From Periconia sp. R9002 (Eukaryota; Ascomycota; Dothideomycetes; Pleosporales; Periconiaceae), in the NCBI GenBank assembly GCA_023627715.1, contig JAMAHW010000006.1, forward strand, positions 310,001-374,000: 64,000 bases of DNA, read 5' to 3'. Positions 21,506-33,654 of this stretch are shown here, one piece after another; positions within the stretch are counted from its first letter, which is position 1, and each line of letters begins with the position of its first letter. The position numbers were made by a program, and so were the translations under genes. The notes beneath the pieces were generated by a model that saw nothing but the letters and a program-made list of their open reading frames with translations, was not told the origin of the DNA and made no database searches.

Positions 21506-22846
21506 TCACCCAGCTTCCAATCGAAATTCATACGGTGATTCACCCTCTGCGGGATCCGACCTCAATCGAATGACCGACCCTTGTGACCGCAGTGAACTCG
21601 AACTCGACTGAGGTAGAATGGTCGATGGACTCCTTGCCACATTGTTCCTTATAACGGAGCCTTGTTCCGAGGCTGCAGATCGGCCGGACGGTGTGCGGAA
21701 AAGACCCCGACTGCTGACCGCTGAACTCGTTTCCAGGGACAATTCACTGCGCGCAGTTTGCGGGCTTCCAGTGCCGTTGAAGGAAAAATCAGACTGTTTA
21801 TCCAACATAGGCGTTCTGTAGGGTGTATCGGCATGCAAAGAGTTATACGAAGAAGAAGTGGAAGAAGAGGAGGAGGAGGCAGTACTAGTTGAAGGTGCTA
21901 GGCTTCGGGTGTCCGAATCGTAATAGGGTTCAGCGCGCGCGGCCTCGATGACAGAAACATCGAGTTCCGTCATACCATTCAAAATCTCCGCGAAGACGCC
22001 CATGATATCCCGAAATTCCGTCTCGCCCAAAGAATAAGTCGAAAACCGTGCATGTTCGTATAAAGATAAGAAGCGTAGACCCAAACTTGGAGGGTTCAGC
22101 AGGCCGAACGAGGACAGTCGAGCTAGATATTCTCTCAAACCCATAGTGCGAGGACGCTGAAGGAGGCTCACAATTCTCGCATCAGGGAGCATAGGTGTGC
22201 CTTCAGTATTGTGCGCGTGCCCTTCTACGGCAGGATCTGGCGGCGCAAGGGATACGGCTTTTGCCTCGATAAGATTGGGAAGCTCTTTGACGACATCGTT
22301 ATAATGTAGATTCGGAAGATCGGGGCTGGCTGGTGATGCCCATCCAGGGTGCGATACATGACCCCATGGCGGGCTTTTGGGCGAAATGGGGATTATGGTC
22401 GGCGGATGCGCTTGTCTTTTCTTATGGTGACCTTTCTCTTGTGTTATCGTCTTGGTATCCACCTCTCCCTCTGTGTAACCTCCGACCTCCCCTCTAATGT
22501 CCCTCGGTCTGCTGTCCCATGCGACAACTGCACTCCTCCGCAACGCCTTTACGATCATCCTCCTCACCAAGGTGCCCACCTCCCCATCTTCTATGGGTAA
22601 ATATGGCTTAGGTATGGCTGCTAGTACACTGCGATTCGTATAGAGCCTGGTCGAGTAGATCAGAAGGATGATGGCGATGGTGAGGACGTAGACACCACCA
22701 ATGACGAATATCTTCTGGATCGAATCGGTTCTTACGGACTGATAGACTGTGTCGGCGGGAGAGATGGCAAGGAGGATGATTAGGATTATAAAGAGAACGG
22801 TATAGGTTGTGCTGTACCATATTCGGAAGAGGGTCGGTATGCGCAT
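21506..22846 (-). CDS. DLT1: DLT1-like protein (defect at low temperature)
   Basis: The gene is a single exon of 446 residues. Two membrane helices lie near the N-terminus: TVLFIILIILLAISP at about 16-30 and IFVIGGVYVLTIAIILLIYS at about 46-65. After them comes the conserved block 'NRSVLAAIPKPYLPIEDGEVG'. A cytosolic region follows with 'PRTMGLREYLARLSSFGLLNPP' split across it, then 'TEFRDIMGVFAEILNGM'. The C-terminal 130 residues are Ser-rich and disordered. This layout is that of the fungal Dlt1 family, required in yeast for growth at low temperature, whose molecular function is unknown. The family match is by recognition of the N-terminal block. Confidence 0.85.
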   Translation of the reverse strand: MRIPTLFRIWYSTTYTVLFIILIILLAISPADTVYQSVRTDSIQKIFVIGGVYVLTIAIILLIYSTRLYTNRSVLAAIPKPYLPIEDGEVGTLVRRMIVKALRRSAVVAWDSRPRDIRGEVGGYTEGEVDTKTITQEKGHHKKRQAHPPTIIPISPKSPPWGHVSHPGWASPASPDLPNLHYNDVVKELPNLIEAKAVSLAPPDPAVEGHAHNTEGTPMLPDARIVSLLQRPRTMGLREYLARLSSFGLLNPPSLGLRFLSLYEHARFSTYSLGETEFRDIMGVFAEILNGMTELDVSVIEAARAEPYYDSDTRSLAPSTSTASSSSSSTSSSYNSLHADTPYRTPMLDKQSDFSFNGTGSPQTARSELSLETSSAVSSRGLFRTPSGRSAASEQGSVIRNNVARSPSTILPQSSSSSLRSQGSVIRLRSDPAEGESPYEFRLEAG

Positions 22847-24090
22847 TATTATTATTACATGGCTGAGGATGGGTGGAGGTGTTTACAGAAGCCGGAAGCG
22901 TCATTGGGAGAGTGTTTGGAGTTGGGGATGCCAAGAAGGATCCACATGCATCACAGATTAGATTAGCGTGCACTAGATGAGCCGGATTTAATCATCCATC
23001 AACGACAATCGTTCTCCTCATCGTCGGTATTAAGCCAGCAGGTACTAAACAAAGTTGCTCAATGGAGATTCTTAGGTGCACTAGCTTCCACTTACTTGCT
23101 TCTGTATGAAGAGAGCCTCATCATCCATTCCGGACGACGCTGGCCATCTCTTCACCAGAAAACGGTCATTTCCGCTACTAACCTTGCCTAGGAGGACTGC
23201 TATCCACTCAAAGCTTCAACCCCTTCAACAGACCCTTGTCTTCTAATTTCAACCCCCATAACATGCTGTTGCCTCATTGTCAGCTCCTTGTCATCGCCCC
23301 TTTTGCACACAAATAAGGCCCTCCATAACCCTTCCCGTCATTGTCCCACGTGTGCGGCTTGAAGAAGCGCCGTTAGTGTCGCACATTGCATAGGATGGAA
23401 CGCCCATCTCAAATCTCACCTCATATGGTACCCCTCAGCCCTGTGAGCATACTCGTGCCTGGGGGCCGAAGCTGGAACATCTTCTTCCGTGCGAAACCAC
23501 AAAGCTGCGATTCAGCGAAATACACTGTACAACGGCGAACAAAAAGATTCTTTGGCATACAGATAACGCAACAATTATCATTTTCTAATTCTATTATAGG
23601 CAGATGACATCTTTGACCACCTACCAGAGTATATTTGTCGACTAAGAAGCGGTTTGTACGCAAGTGCACAGCATTCACTACGCCGCTTCGGTTACTCCAA
23701 ATAGCCTTACAGACCACCCATTGGCGCCCTGGTTTGCAAGGAGGCAGTGATAGGTCCCACAGTTAGGTCTTCGCAAGCAAAGCTGAGAGTTTCAATGAAC
23801 TAGTGGGGCGTAGTTATTGGGGCGAAGATGGTCTTACCAGGAATGTGAGACGAGTATTGGGACCCCTCTGAGCGACTCAAAGCCTATCCGTAAAACCAAA
23901 AGGCAGTCATTTGACCCTTGTGTTAGTTGGTTGTCAATACTACGCCTTAAAATTGCATTGGTTGCTGGGGCATGTGAGCACCTTGTACAAAAATAACCTA
24001 CTGTTGAATCTGGACAGGTAAATACATAAGTAGAACGAAGTCCGAATACCGTCCCATTCAACAGACCTAGCTATTCAGTCCTTATACACA
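22847..24090. other. Intergenic region between divergent genes
   Basis: This is 1.24 kb between DLT1 and the MACPF gene, which point away from each other. Short frames around 23386-23717 have no partner exons or recognisable content. I see no clear promoter motif. Confidence 0.45.
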
Positions 24091-26637
24091 ATGTCGCTTA
24101 CAGCTCCTTATACCAATGCTATGCGCATTGGGCAAGGTTTCAACACTTACACACAGGAAATTCGCCTTGACAACGCCGTAAGGGTTGGGCCAGCAATACC
24201 ACCTCCCAAGGCGGACGAGAACCTTGGAATTCCAGACACCAAATCGCCACCCTCGCCGCCGGTGACTCCGGAGACTACCGCAAAGAATGACCCTATTCGT
24301 GACATCCCCGCTCTCGCTATCAATGGTCAGCCAGAAGCAACGCCAGCTGTTCAAAGACCAGTCACACCATCATCAGACCTGGGTACAGCACTGGATGTTG
24401 TATCGGCACCTACAGGAGAATTACCTTTCGATATCAAAGGACCTGCTCCCACTACTAGTCAAAGTGTGACATACTCGACGAGAGCTATCGAAAATGTATC
24501 TGACATCATGGACGCTCTCAATATATCAACCTCCATGAGTATTAAATACGGAACAATCCACGGCAATGGAAACGCTTCATTTGTCAACGAGAACAAAGTG
24601 CTCGAGAGCGAACTCAACTATGTCGTTAGTGTCATGGTTAACAACGACGCTCGAGCCATCAAAAAAGAGATGGAGTTCCAAGACATACCTGGTCTCCCAC
24701 TTGACCGATTTACGGAAGTTTACGGAGACTCCTTCATTTCTGGATTCATGGAGGGTGGAGAGTTCAACGCAATCATCTCCATCAAGTTGACCGACAAAAG
24801 CAAATACAGATCTGTCAAGCAAGCAGTGGACGTTCAACTAGCTGTCGGTCCGCCAACACTGGAGATTGGCGCTAGTGAAGCGGTATCCAAGGAGCACAGT
24901 GAAGCACTGCGCAATACCGAGATCTCCATCTCCGTGAATTGGACTGGAGGTGGTGAAATTAAACGACCTGAAGTCCCTTGGACAATCCCAAGTGTAGTTG
25001 CCGTAGCAAACGCTTTCCCTTCCATGGTAGCACGTTCATCTGCCCGAACACAGGCGATCCTTACGCGATACACATCATTGAGGTCGTTCCAGACTTGGAA
25101 ATGGGCACGACTCCTTGAGCAGCGAGATATTTGGGAGAAAGACCCTCGTAATCAAAAGGGTGGAGAACACAACAAAGACGGCAAGGCCAAATACGAAGAG
25201 CCCGTTATCATTCTAAATTACGTGCCTTGCTCGCTATACACCGCCGAGCTCTTTGATGCGCTCATGAAGTACAAGAAGATGTGGAAACGCATCGGCGATA
25301 TACTACAGAATCCGTCCCAGTTTAAGTTGCGCCCCGGTTTGAATGGAAAGGCCCCAACGCCAATACAGAAGACTCTTTCGAAGGTGGATCTAAATTCCCT
25401 CTCGCCGGTTTTATTGAAGGATGCCGCAAAGAGAGCTGCAGCAAGTAACGTGGTATCCGAGGCTGGATCACCATGTGACGACGGCACTGATGCGCTCGGA
25501 ATAGAGCGTGCTTTTACCTTCGAAGTCGATGAAGGTGCCATCGGATGGAATTTAACTGAAAACAGTAAGTTAAAACACTAAAAGGTATATCCGCTTGACT
25601 TTTATTGACTATGGACGCACTTGCAGATTTACGACAAGACCCCATCCCACCAGAGCCAGTGGCCTTGAATGAAGCACGCTTGCTGTGCCGTGAAGCCATG
25701 ACACTGATCACTGAAGAGGTACACCAAAGCACCAGCTTGATAACCAAAACCCCCAAACTAACTAAAGATGTAGGCCTCACGTCTTGTAGACCACCCACAC
25801 CTAGCGTATGCCCAGTTCTCTCCAACAACCAAATCCACGCGGATGAAACGTCCCAATTACGCATACCCCGAGGCCCTCGCTCAGCGCCTCCCCATACCGA
25901 TCCATAACGACGTCCTCTCCGACCTCTCCACCGATGGCGCGTATCTCAAAACAATCGCATTCGCGCGGTCAGGTGAAGACAACATTTGGTTCGAGCCTGA
26001 CATGGTCGGCGACCCCAAGGCCAACGAAGCCGACTTCAAAGAGAAATTCGGCCATGGAAGTTATGAAGACTTCAGCACATTGGAGTTGACAGAGCCGAGG
26101 GGAAACAAAGGTGCGAACGCGCTGCGTAGAATCGCCCTGCACAAGTACAAGGTCTCATCTTTCAAAAGCTGGATCACATCTGCGCATCTCAAAGGTGCGG
26201 AGAACGCAATCGGGGCGCTTGGTTTCGCACTCACACATGCTACCCCTGATCACGAGGTTCGCTCAGACGGCTGCACCCATCATCTTGGAGTTCCCCACTT
26301 CCACTCCAACCCAACCGAGAACCACGATTTCAAAGCCCTCGATCTCCGCAATGTCGACATTACAAAGGTGGAGATAGCATATGTGCCGGGCTCGGGCTAC
26401 ATCTCGGGCGTCACTTTCTACGACCAGGTAAATGGGCAAGAGACACAGAGGTTGTCATGGAGGCAGTGGGAAGGGAAAGAACCGCAAGGGTTGATCAGAG
26501 TCGTCAATGAACCACCTGAAAGAGGCGATGGAACTGTCTGGCGTTTTGTTGGACTCGCTGGAAGTTGGGTCGACACTATGGGCAAGGGACATTTGCTGGC
26601 AAGACTCAGCGGGATCTGGAAGAAGGAAGGGGAGTAG
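24091..26637 (+). CDS. MACPF-type protein with lectin-like C-terminal domain
   Basis: The exons are 24091-25564, 25627-25718 and 25774-26637, with introns of 62 and 55 bases (GTAAGT...TGCAG and GTACAC...TGTAG). The join gives 809 residues. No signal peptide is seen. After a Pro-rich N-terminus of about 120 residues comes a MACPF-like region carrying the signature YGDSFISGFMEGGEF, equivalent to the YGTHxxxxxxxGG motif of perforin-family proteins. It is followed by 'EISISVNWTGGGEIK' and a helical segment. The last 110 residues (from about 690) look like a jacalin-type beta-prism lectin (GYISGVTFYD, LRNVDITKVEIAYVPGSG). Family members form pores or act in cell interactions; fungal ones are mostly uncharacterised. 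Membrane activity here is inferred from the family and not shown. Confidence 0.75.
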
Positions 26638-29600
26638 ATCAGGTGAGAGGCACAAGGTATGCAAGAGGTGGGAGTCTAATGGGATCGAGTATGCTTTGAC
26701 CCTGGCGTTGGCGTAAGAGTCTTTGTAGATATTGAATTTATTACTAGTACAACATCTTGACACTTGTTTACCACCCGTATCGAGACCGCACATGATGTTG
26801 AAGATTTGAGGCAGTGTTATGATTTGCGATATATAATAGGAGATAGTGCTTCTAAAGTCTCAAGCTCCTGGTTGGTCCCTCTAAATACCCGGACGGTTAA
26901 ACACGACCAGAGGAGATAGCCTAACCTATGCGACAAATGATCTCTCTATGCGAAATGCGTCTCTCCAAGCGCACTGAACGCGTAATGTGCATAGCCTCCT
27001 TGAAGCATGCAGCGTGGATTGACTTATCCCTACCAACTCCAACGCAACAAAATCCACAAAATCCTTCGCGGGGTAGCATACCTTAACAATTTTTTTACAG
27101 TTTCTAGGAATTGAAAAAAATTACCAAAGCGAAATAATCCTGTGGAAAGCAAATCCTGGTCTACTACAAGACATGAGGATCCAAGAACGGATATCCCAAA
27201 ACGCCGAGGATTTCGGAATCGGCGAACTGGCGACTGCCGGGTCGGAAGAACTTCAAGGACTGAAAATCATACCGTGATCGATGGTTATAGATAAGATTGT
27301 ACTTTACCTTCCGTATTAGGAAGGTTATATATATCACGTGCATTCATGCTCTCGGCATCGCATGCACATACATGCTTCCACCAACAGTCTCTGCGTACAA
27401 ATACGAAATCTAACATGACGTACTTCATCATGTTATGCGTGCGCTCTGGATTTGTCCCACAAGTCCTGCATCCTCAAGAATTTTCAACTAACCTGTTCAC
27501 GCCCAACAGTTTCTTGATGTAAACTATCAGTCTCGTGTATGCACTCGCGACGCGGGTCCTCCCGTTCAATACTCACTAAGCCACTCTCTGTACCCAAAAG
27601 CAGACATAATGTTATATTCCAATCGGGTGACCAACCTCTCATACACCGCGTACATTCATACATCTGTACATACGCATCCTACGTGCAAGGCATCCACGAG
27701 GCAGTTTCAATCAGTTAATAATTGGTTTATCTGATCTTGAAGAAGTAAACAGCCTTAAAGGGATGTGAATGAACTACGACATGGTTCCCTAAACGAGGAC
27801 ACGCGAAAGGAGGCGCAGCAAAAGAGAACAAAGATACCCAGCAATCATGACTCGGAAAACGCACTGTTTTTTGCGCGGGATTGTAGTTAGGAAAGGCGCA
27901 AATTCTTTCGTAGCGCGTCGAGAATCAGTCTCTCTCTGCCTTATTGTCACTAGAACAGCGTTTTCGCACCAATCTCACGGGTCTGCATACGCGATACGGT
28001 ATAGGTTTCCCGGGATCTCCCCATTTCCCCACCCTACTTGCTCTCGTACATTAGGTAGATTCTCGTGTACAATTGTGGGGGGAAAAAAGGAGACCACATC
28101 GAAAGTCTCTTACTCCTTCGTTCGGTAGGATGTGGCGATGCGCACTAGGGGACGCATAGTTCACAATACGGACGGATTTGAAGGCTTTCATCGTGAACTC
28201 TAACCTAACTTGAGAAAGTTGTATGATTTGCTCTCTTGGGACGGAGGGCATCTGAACTTGGGTAGCATAAGTGTTTTCTTTCTTTACCTTTTTTGAAATT
28301 GGGCTGCTAGCTAAACCGGCGTGAACGGAATTCTTCTTTGTGGGTCTATGTATGTCACTATTCAGTGACTGACTAGTCAAAATGGTCGGCGTGCTCGTCC
28401 AAAAGTAGTAAACCGACTCGCAATGTGAAATAGTAGAACCACTGGTACTTCATTGGTTACATTTTGTACTTCTGTCTAGTAAATTGATCGGATTGACTGC
28501 ATTGGTCTGTAGAAGAGGCGTTTATCGTACATGGTAAGGTTTGGCCCCCAACCTCCTACCATGAGGTCACATTATTTAATAAATATTTACTAAATCGCAA
28601 CAAAGATACCTGATACGGCAGTTTTCTGAAAGGTGTCAATGACAGTGATTTATTAAATGTTTAATAAAGGTTTAATAGATGTGAGCGCACATCCAACCTA
28701 CCAAATACGGTAGGTACCCGAAAAGGGTCGATTGCTGTTCTATAGTAAATATTTATTGAATATTTAATAAATACTGGAGGCTGAGATCTCGTATCGGATG
28801 TCTGTTACATGCGCGACGTGGTTTCAGCTCACCCAAATCTGGAGCGCTCTTTACTGCGCCTGACTGCCCATTATACTGCACAATTCTCATTCGTTTCAAA
28901 CGTATAAAGGAGGCTGTACTCAGAGAGGGCCTGAATGGTAGACCTATTGTGATGGCTCACCGTCCTCCAACCTGATCGGTCAAAGGATGGAAAGAGTTTG
29001 AACGGCGACCATCATACCATGAGTCGACAGCCATCAGTTTGACAGGCTAAGGAGCGAGGCGTTTTTGATCCCACAAACATTACACGATAGAGATGCATTT
29101 TATTCTAGATGGTAATGAGGGAAAGACTGACCCGCCTATGTGGACCATCAGGCGGACCGCGTACTATTACGTACCGTGAACAAGGTAGCCCACGTTTTCC
29201 ATTGCAGCGAAGAACAGCGTACACTACCTATTGTAATGTACTTGTTGCGACTCGGGCCCTGGAGATCGTCATCCTGAATATCGCAAGTAAGGAAAAAGAT
29301 GGGAGAGGCCGAACGTCAGCGGAGGGCTGTGCTGTAGACTAACCGCTAGAAGGGTAAGGTACACCAAATTTCACCGCCTCATGGTGCGCCGAACCCCTGA
29401 TATGCGGAGAGCCTGCTCTGGGGTCCGCCTAGTTCTCCCGTAAGCTCAAAGTTCAAGCTTATTGAGCCTGATACTTTTGCTGTCGCTGACACAGCCTACT
29501 TGCATACGACCACGGTAGTCAAAGCCCCAGAATAGCGACCTGAATCCCGAACACGCGAGGTATTACTCCGACCGCTCCCTGGTTCGCATGTCATCCTTCG

Positions 29601-29854
29601 AACACAGCCATTATGAAACAACCCACAGCACGGCGAACACTTTTATTTTTTGTTACAAACCGACGCTAAAATCCAACGGCTGGCATCCTGACGGAGCAAT
29701 CTAATTGGAATCAGCCCACGCTCAGATCGCCCACGAGGGTCGTCTCGCCCGGGGTCTCTGCATATATTCACGCGCCGTGGAGACTTGGCCGGGATTTTCT
29801 GATCTAGTTTTTTTCTTCCTTCGATATTGTTCTTGCGCGGGAGATTTTGACATC
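26638..29854. other. Three-kilobase intergenic region
   Basis: Both neighbours run rightwards. The part from 27000 to 28800 is AT-rich in patches, with a cluster of TTTAATAAATATTTA-like motifs at 28572-28775. Frames near 27847-28380 have no coding character. The frame of the downstream mannosidase is open back to 29705 but has no ATG before 29855. Confidence 0.45.
28572..28775. repeat. Three clusters of AT-palindromic TTTAATAAATATTTA motifs
   Basis: Three blocks (about 28572-28595, 28648-28680 and 28742-28775) are each made of overlapping ATTTAATAAA and AATATTTA motifs that read nearly the same on both strands. They are spaced about 75 and 95 bases apart in sequence of ordinary composition. 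Confidence 0.6.
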
Positions 29855-31810
29855 ATGAGTATCGACGATAACCCGAAAGAGTTAGTGAACAAGAGTATGG
29901 AGGAGTGGGATGAAGACGAGTATTGGGAGGTTCAATGCCATATATCGGGAGGAGGTTCCCAGAAGCATCGGTCGAGACACTGCACGATGCGCATTCCAAG
30001 GTCGCTTTTCAGACCTTCGAGATGGGCAGCATACGTCCCTCAAAGGGTTAGGATACAAGCTCGGCGGATAAAGAGATGGCACGTCGTGCTTTTCCTGTTC
30101 TTCTGGTTGAGCTTCTACTATTGCACTCATCGCGCTCCACCACAACGGCATCCATCCTCCCAGACCACATGTCCCATCCAACCGCCAAATCCTCCTATCG
30201 TACCTGAATTGGGTGGTGACTTCAACTGGAGAGTAATGGCGCACCGCTATCCCGTTCGGACATTTGCGACACTGCCGACGGGCAAGAGGAGACAGTTATC
30301 GAGGGTGCAATATGAATTCGAACAGGAACAAGATTTGACACGTTTGCACCATCTCGATACACAAACCTCACGACGAGAGGCTGTCAAAGAATCTTTCACG
30401 CGTGCCTGGCAGTCTTATAAGCAACATGCGTGGGCTCAGGATGAATTGCAGCCGGTATCCGGAAATTCAGTAAAGACGTTAGGAGGGTGGGGATTAACGT
30501 TAGTGGACAGCCTCGACACACTCTGGATCATGGACATGAAGGAAGAGTTTCGCGAAGCTGTAGATGCCGTCAGCAAAATCGACTTCAAGCCCGAGTCCGT
30601 CGAGCTCAACCTTTTTGAGGTCAACATCCGATATCTGGGAGGCCTTTTGTCCGCTTACGACTTGACCGAATGTAAAGATTACAAGCTTCTGGAAAAGGCA
30701 CTGGAGGTGGCAGATATGATATACGCAAGCTTCGACACGACGAACCGAATGCCAGTGACGCACTGGAATCCAGAGTGGGCGGCCAATGGTGTGCCGCAGT
30801 CTCCTTCCCGCGAGGGCGTTATCGCTGAAATGGCCTCTTTCAGCATGGAGTTTACTCGACTGTCGCAGCTTACAGGTGATATGCGATACTATGACGCTGT
30901 GAGCCGGATCACCGACATTCTTGATTCACAGCAAAGTGATACCAAGCTCCCAGGACTCTGGCCCGTGAATATCAATGTCCATACACCCGATCTCACAAAA
31001 GACACCCAATTCAGTCTTGGAGCCCGCGCAGATTCAGCATACGAATACTTGGCCAAGACCTACCAGCTGCTCCATGGCGTAGGATCGGCCATTCAATATA
31101 GAATGATGTATGAGTCTGCCATGGACTCCGTCATCAACCACCTTCTTTTCCGCCCGATGGTCCCCGACGAAGCCGATATTCTTCTGCCCGGCGTTGCCAT
31201 CGCCCACGACGCACACTCCGTAACACTCGATCCACAGGCTCAGCATATATCCTGCTACGCTGGAGGTATGCTTGCTCTCGGTGGCCGCCTAGTACAGAAC
31301 GAGACATACGTCGAATATGGAAGGAAAATAACCGACGGCTGTGTCTGGGCATATAAACATGCTCCGAACGGCATCATGCCCGAGACTTTTACGATGACCG
31401 CGTGTCCATCCCACGATAAGTGTGCATACAATGACTCGCTGGCGCAGGCGCATCCTGGATTTGCAGAAGTCTCTGATCCGCGTTATCTGCTTCGCCCTGA
31501 AGCCATCGAGTCCGTCTTTCACATGTATCGCATCACTGGTGATTCCGTGTACCAGGACATCGCTTGGGACATGTTCCAGAAGATTGAGAGTATGACGCGA
31601 ACGGATCTGGCCAATGCTGGAGTTGAGAACGTAATGGAAGCAAACAGTGCAAAAGAAGACAAGATGCAGTCTTGGTGGCTCTCTGGGAGCTTGAAGTATT
31701 TCTACCTAATCTTCAGCCCGCCGGGAGTGATGAGCTTGGATGACTGGGTGTTCAATACTGAGGCGCATCCTTTCCGCTTGGCCGGAACGATGCCGGAGGA
31801 TCAACACTAG
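29855..31810 (+). CDS. Class I alpha-1,2-mannosidase (GH47), type II membrane protein
   Basis: The gene is a single exon of 651 residues from the ATG at 29855; another in-frame ATG at residue 45 (MRIPRSLF) is an alternative start. One membrane anchor lies at about 76-91 (VVLFLFFWLSFYYC), preceded by a basic stretch (RIQARRIKRW), giving a lumenal catalytic domain. GH47 hallmarks are present in order: 'GWGLTLVDSLDTLWIM', 'VNIRYLGGLLSAYDL', 'FSLGARADSAYEYL', 'DPRYLLRPEAIESVF' and the C-terminal 'KEDKMQSWWLSGSLKYFYLIF' interrupted before 'NTEAHPF', whose Thr binds calcium. Such enzymes trim mannose from N-glycans in the ER or Golgi; some members act in ER-associated degradation. Which branch this is cannot be fixed by eye. 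Confidence 0.93.
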   Translation: MSIDDNPKELVNKSMEEWDEDEYWEVQCHISGGGSQKHRSRHCTMRIPRSLFRPSRWAAYVPQRVRIQARRIKRWHVVLFLFFWLSFYYCTHRAPPQRHPSSQTTCPIQPPNPPIVPELGGDFNWRVMAHRYPVRTFATLPTGKRRQLSRVQYEFEQEQDLTRLHHLDTQTSRREAVKESFTRAWQSYKQHAWAQDELQPVSGNSVKTLGGWGLTLVDSLDTLWIMDMKEEFREAVDAVSKIDFKPESVELNLFEVNIRYLGGLLSAYDLTECKDYKLLEKALEVADMIYASFDTTNRMPVTHWNPEWAANGVPQSPSREGVIAEMASFSMEFTRLSQLTGDMRYYDAVSRITDILDSQQSDTKLPGLWPVNINVHTPDLTKDTQFSLGARADSAYEYLAKTYQLLHGVGSAIQYRMMYESAMDSVINHLLFRPMVPDEADILLPGVAIAHDAHSVTLDPQAQHISCYAGGMLALGGRLVQNETYVEYGRKITDGCVWAYKHAPNGIMPETFTMTACPSHDKCAYNDSLAQAHPGFAEVSDPRYLLRPEAIESVFHMYRITGDSVYQDIAWDMFQKIESMTRTDLANAGVENVMEANSAKEDKMQSWWLSGSLKYFYLIFSPPGVMSLDDWVFNTEAHPFRLAGTMPEDQH

Positions 31811-32596
31811 GTTGGAGAGTACGATGCATTCCTTGGTGTTTTGTGATTGTTGATGTGTACAGCGGTGGGTTTGGCGACGGCGTCCAGAGATCTGGATTTT
31901 GATACCCTCTTTTCATTGCTTCTCAAAGGATTTCATGATTAACGACGTTAGAATTACGGCATTAGAGTAAATCCAATTATTCATCTAAGAGTTTGTTTGT
32001 TGTTGTGTCAAATTTTCGCCAGACATCCGTCGGCTGCCTGTCAGAACGTCTGCGCTGGTGGTGACGCAAGCGAACACGTGATAGACAGACCATGCGGCGA
32101 TGATGTGCAACCTGTGTGAGAGCGCATCGTGATTATTACTTTGCATCTGGCTTTAGACCCATAGGCGGATGTATTTCTCCGTTCACGCTTCTACATCAAC
32201 TCTTCCACAATTTTCAAGCGCCATCTAGCCATCGGTATTTCAACACTCGACGTGAACCAGCGCCACCACTCTTACGCCCCGCAACGCAGCATCAGCAACT
32301 CCACCGGCAACTCGAGAGAACCCGCCATCACATCGCTCGCATCACCTCTGCCGCAGAGATTTGATACGGGTATCGGGCCGTTCATTTTCTAACCACCACA
32401 GGAAATCAAGTGGATCCACCTGACGCGGCTAGGGCGCGTTCCCCTCTTCTAGCCCTTGGTCCCGCAGCTGTCGACGAGCTCGTCGGCAACAAGTGTTCGA
32501 CATTGAGCGAGCTAGGCGCCGACTATTACCTGCTGCTTCCTTTTTGCGGATTATAGAAAGCTCAGAATCCCCGGGATTCCCAAAGCGAACCTCATC
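31811..32596. other. Intergenic region upstream of the GRAM gene
   Basis: This is the 3' flank of the mannosidase gene and the promoter and leader of the next gene. The part from 32150 to 32590 is rich in CCACC and CATC motifs, as in a leader. No gene is seen. Confidence 0.45.
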
Positions 32597-33654
32597 ATGT
32601 CCATCAAGTGAGTCTCTTCTTTGTGTATTGTTGGCGACATTTACGCACGCAAGTTCGCCTGGGCCCCTCATCGTCCACTACCTTACCTACCCCGCGAACG
32701 CACCCTCAGAGCTCCAGAACTCCCAGCTCAAAGCTCGGGGCACCGATCCCAACTCCCCCCATGGCCTTCTACCGCAAAAGCAGGGCGTTCAGCATGCCAA
32801 AGAACAAGTCTGACAAAAAGAACAGCTGGGTAATGCTCGCCGAGGGCGGTGGATATACGCCGCTGCCGGGAGAACAGACGCTGTACCAATCGCCCCCTCG
32901 AACCACCCTTGTGTTGCAGAGCAGCAACAAAGCTTTCTCCAAACAGTGCAAATCAGGCGTAGTCTATCTCACCAATAGGCGGGTATGCCGTTGCTCCCAA
33001 ATTTCTTTTCGCTTGCGCTAGAGATCTGACGCCTACTTGCAGTTCATCTATCTGCCCGTTGCTCCAAATGCAGATTTCCAGTCCTTCGCAGTTCCCATCC
33101 TCAACGTCTCAGATACTCGTGTAACAGCGCCCTGGTTTGGGGCCAATAAGTGGGAGGCCGTCATACAATCCGTTTACGGCGGCGGCATACCTGCACAGTT
33201 TGCGGAATTGGAGCTGGTGATGGAATTCAAGGAGGGCGGTGCGTTCGATTTTGCCAGCACATTTGACAGGTTAAAGGAGCGGTTGCGGCAAGCCGTCGAT
33301 GTCGCTGGCATGTCAGCTGGTGATGGAACGGAGACGGGCGATGGACGTGGTGGAGGAGCATTGTCTGGAGTCAATTTGACCAACGTACATCTCGAAGACC
33401 TGCCCGCGTATGAGGATTCGAGAAGGGATACAAGGGTTCCGGATCCTCTGCCTAGTCCTCCGCCAGATAGAGGGAGTGTAGGCGCAGCATCAAACTCATC
33501 AGAAGCGAACAGGTCGAGTCCAGTGTCAAGCCCGCACCAGGAGACATTTCAACCGCCAACCGAACCACCGCCAGGTTATGAGGAAGTTCAACAGAGCAGT
33601 GTGGCAGATGAGTTGGAGAGGAGGCTTCGCAGTCCAAGAAGCATCGAGCGGTGA
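32597..33654 (+). CDS. GRAM-domain protein related to WW-domain-binding protein 2
   Basis: The exons are 32597-32607, 32826-32982 and 33043-33654, with introns of 218 and 60 bases (GTGAGT...GAACAG and GTATGC...TTGCAG). The join gives 259 residues. The first coding exon is only 11 bases (Met-Ser-Ile plus two bases) and yields the family-typical start MSINWVML. The GRAM/PH-like domain spans about 10-125 (SGVVYLTNRR, FIYLPVAPNADFQSFAVPI, PWFGANKWEAVIQSV). The Pro-rich C-terminus contains PPGYEEV, a PPxY motif that binds WW domains such as those of Rsp5/NEDD4-type ubiquitin ligases. Fungal members are little studied. Confidence 0.88.

Noticed and set aside
29705..29854. Mannosidase start at 29705
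   Set aside because: The codon there is TTG. The first ATG is 29855 and gives a normal type II membrane protein.
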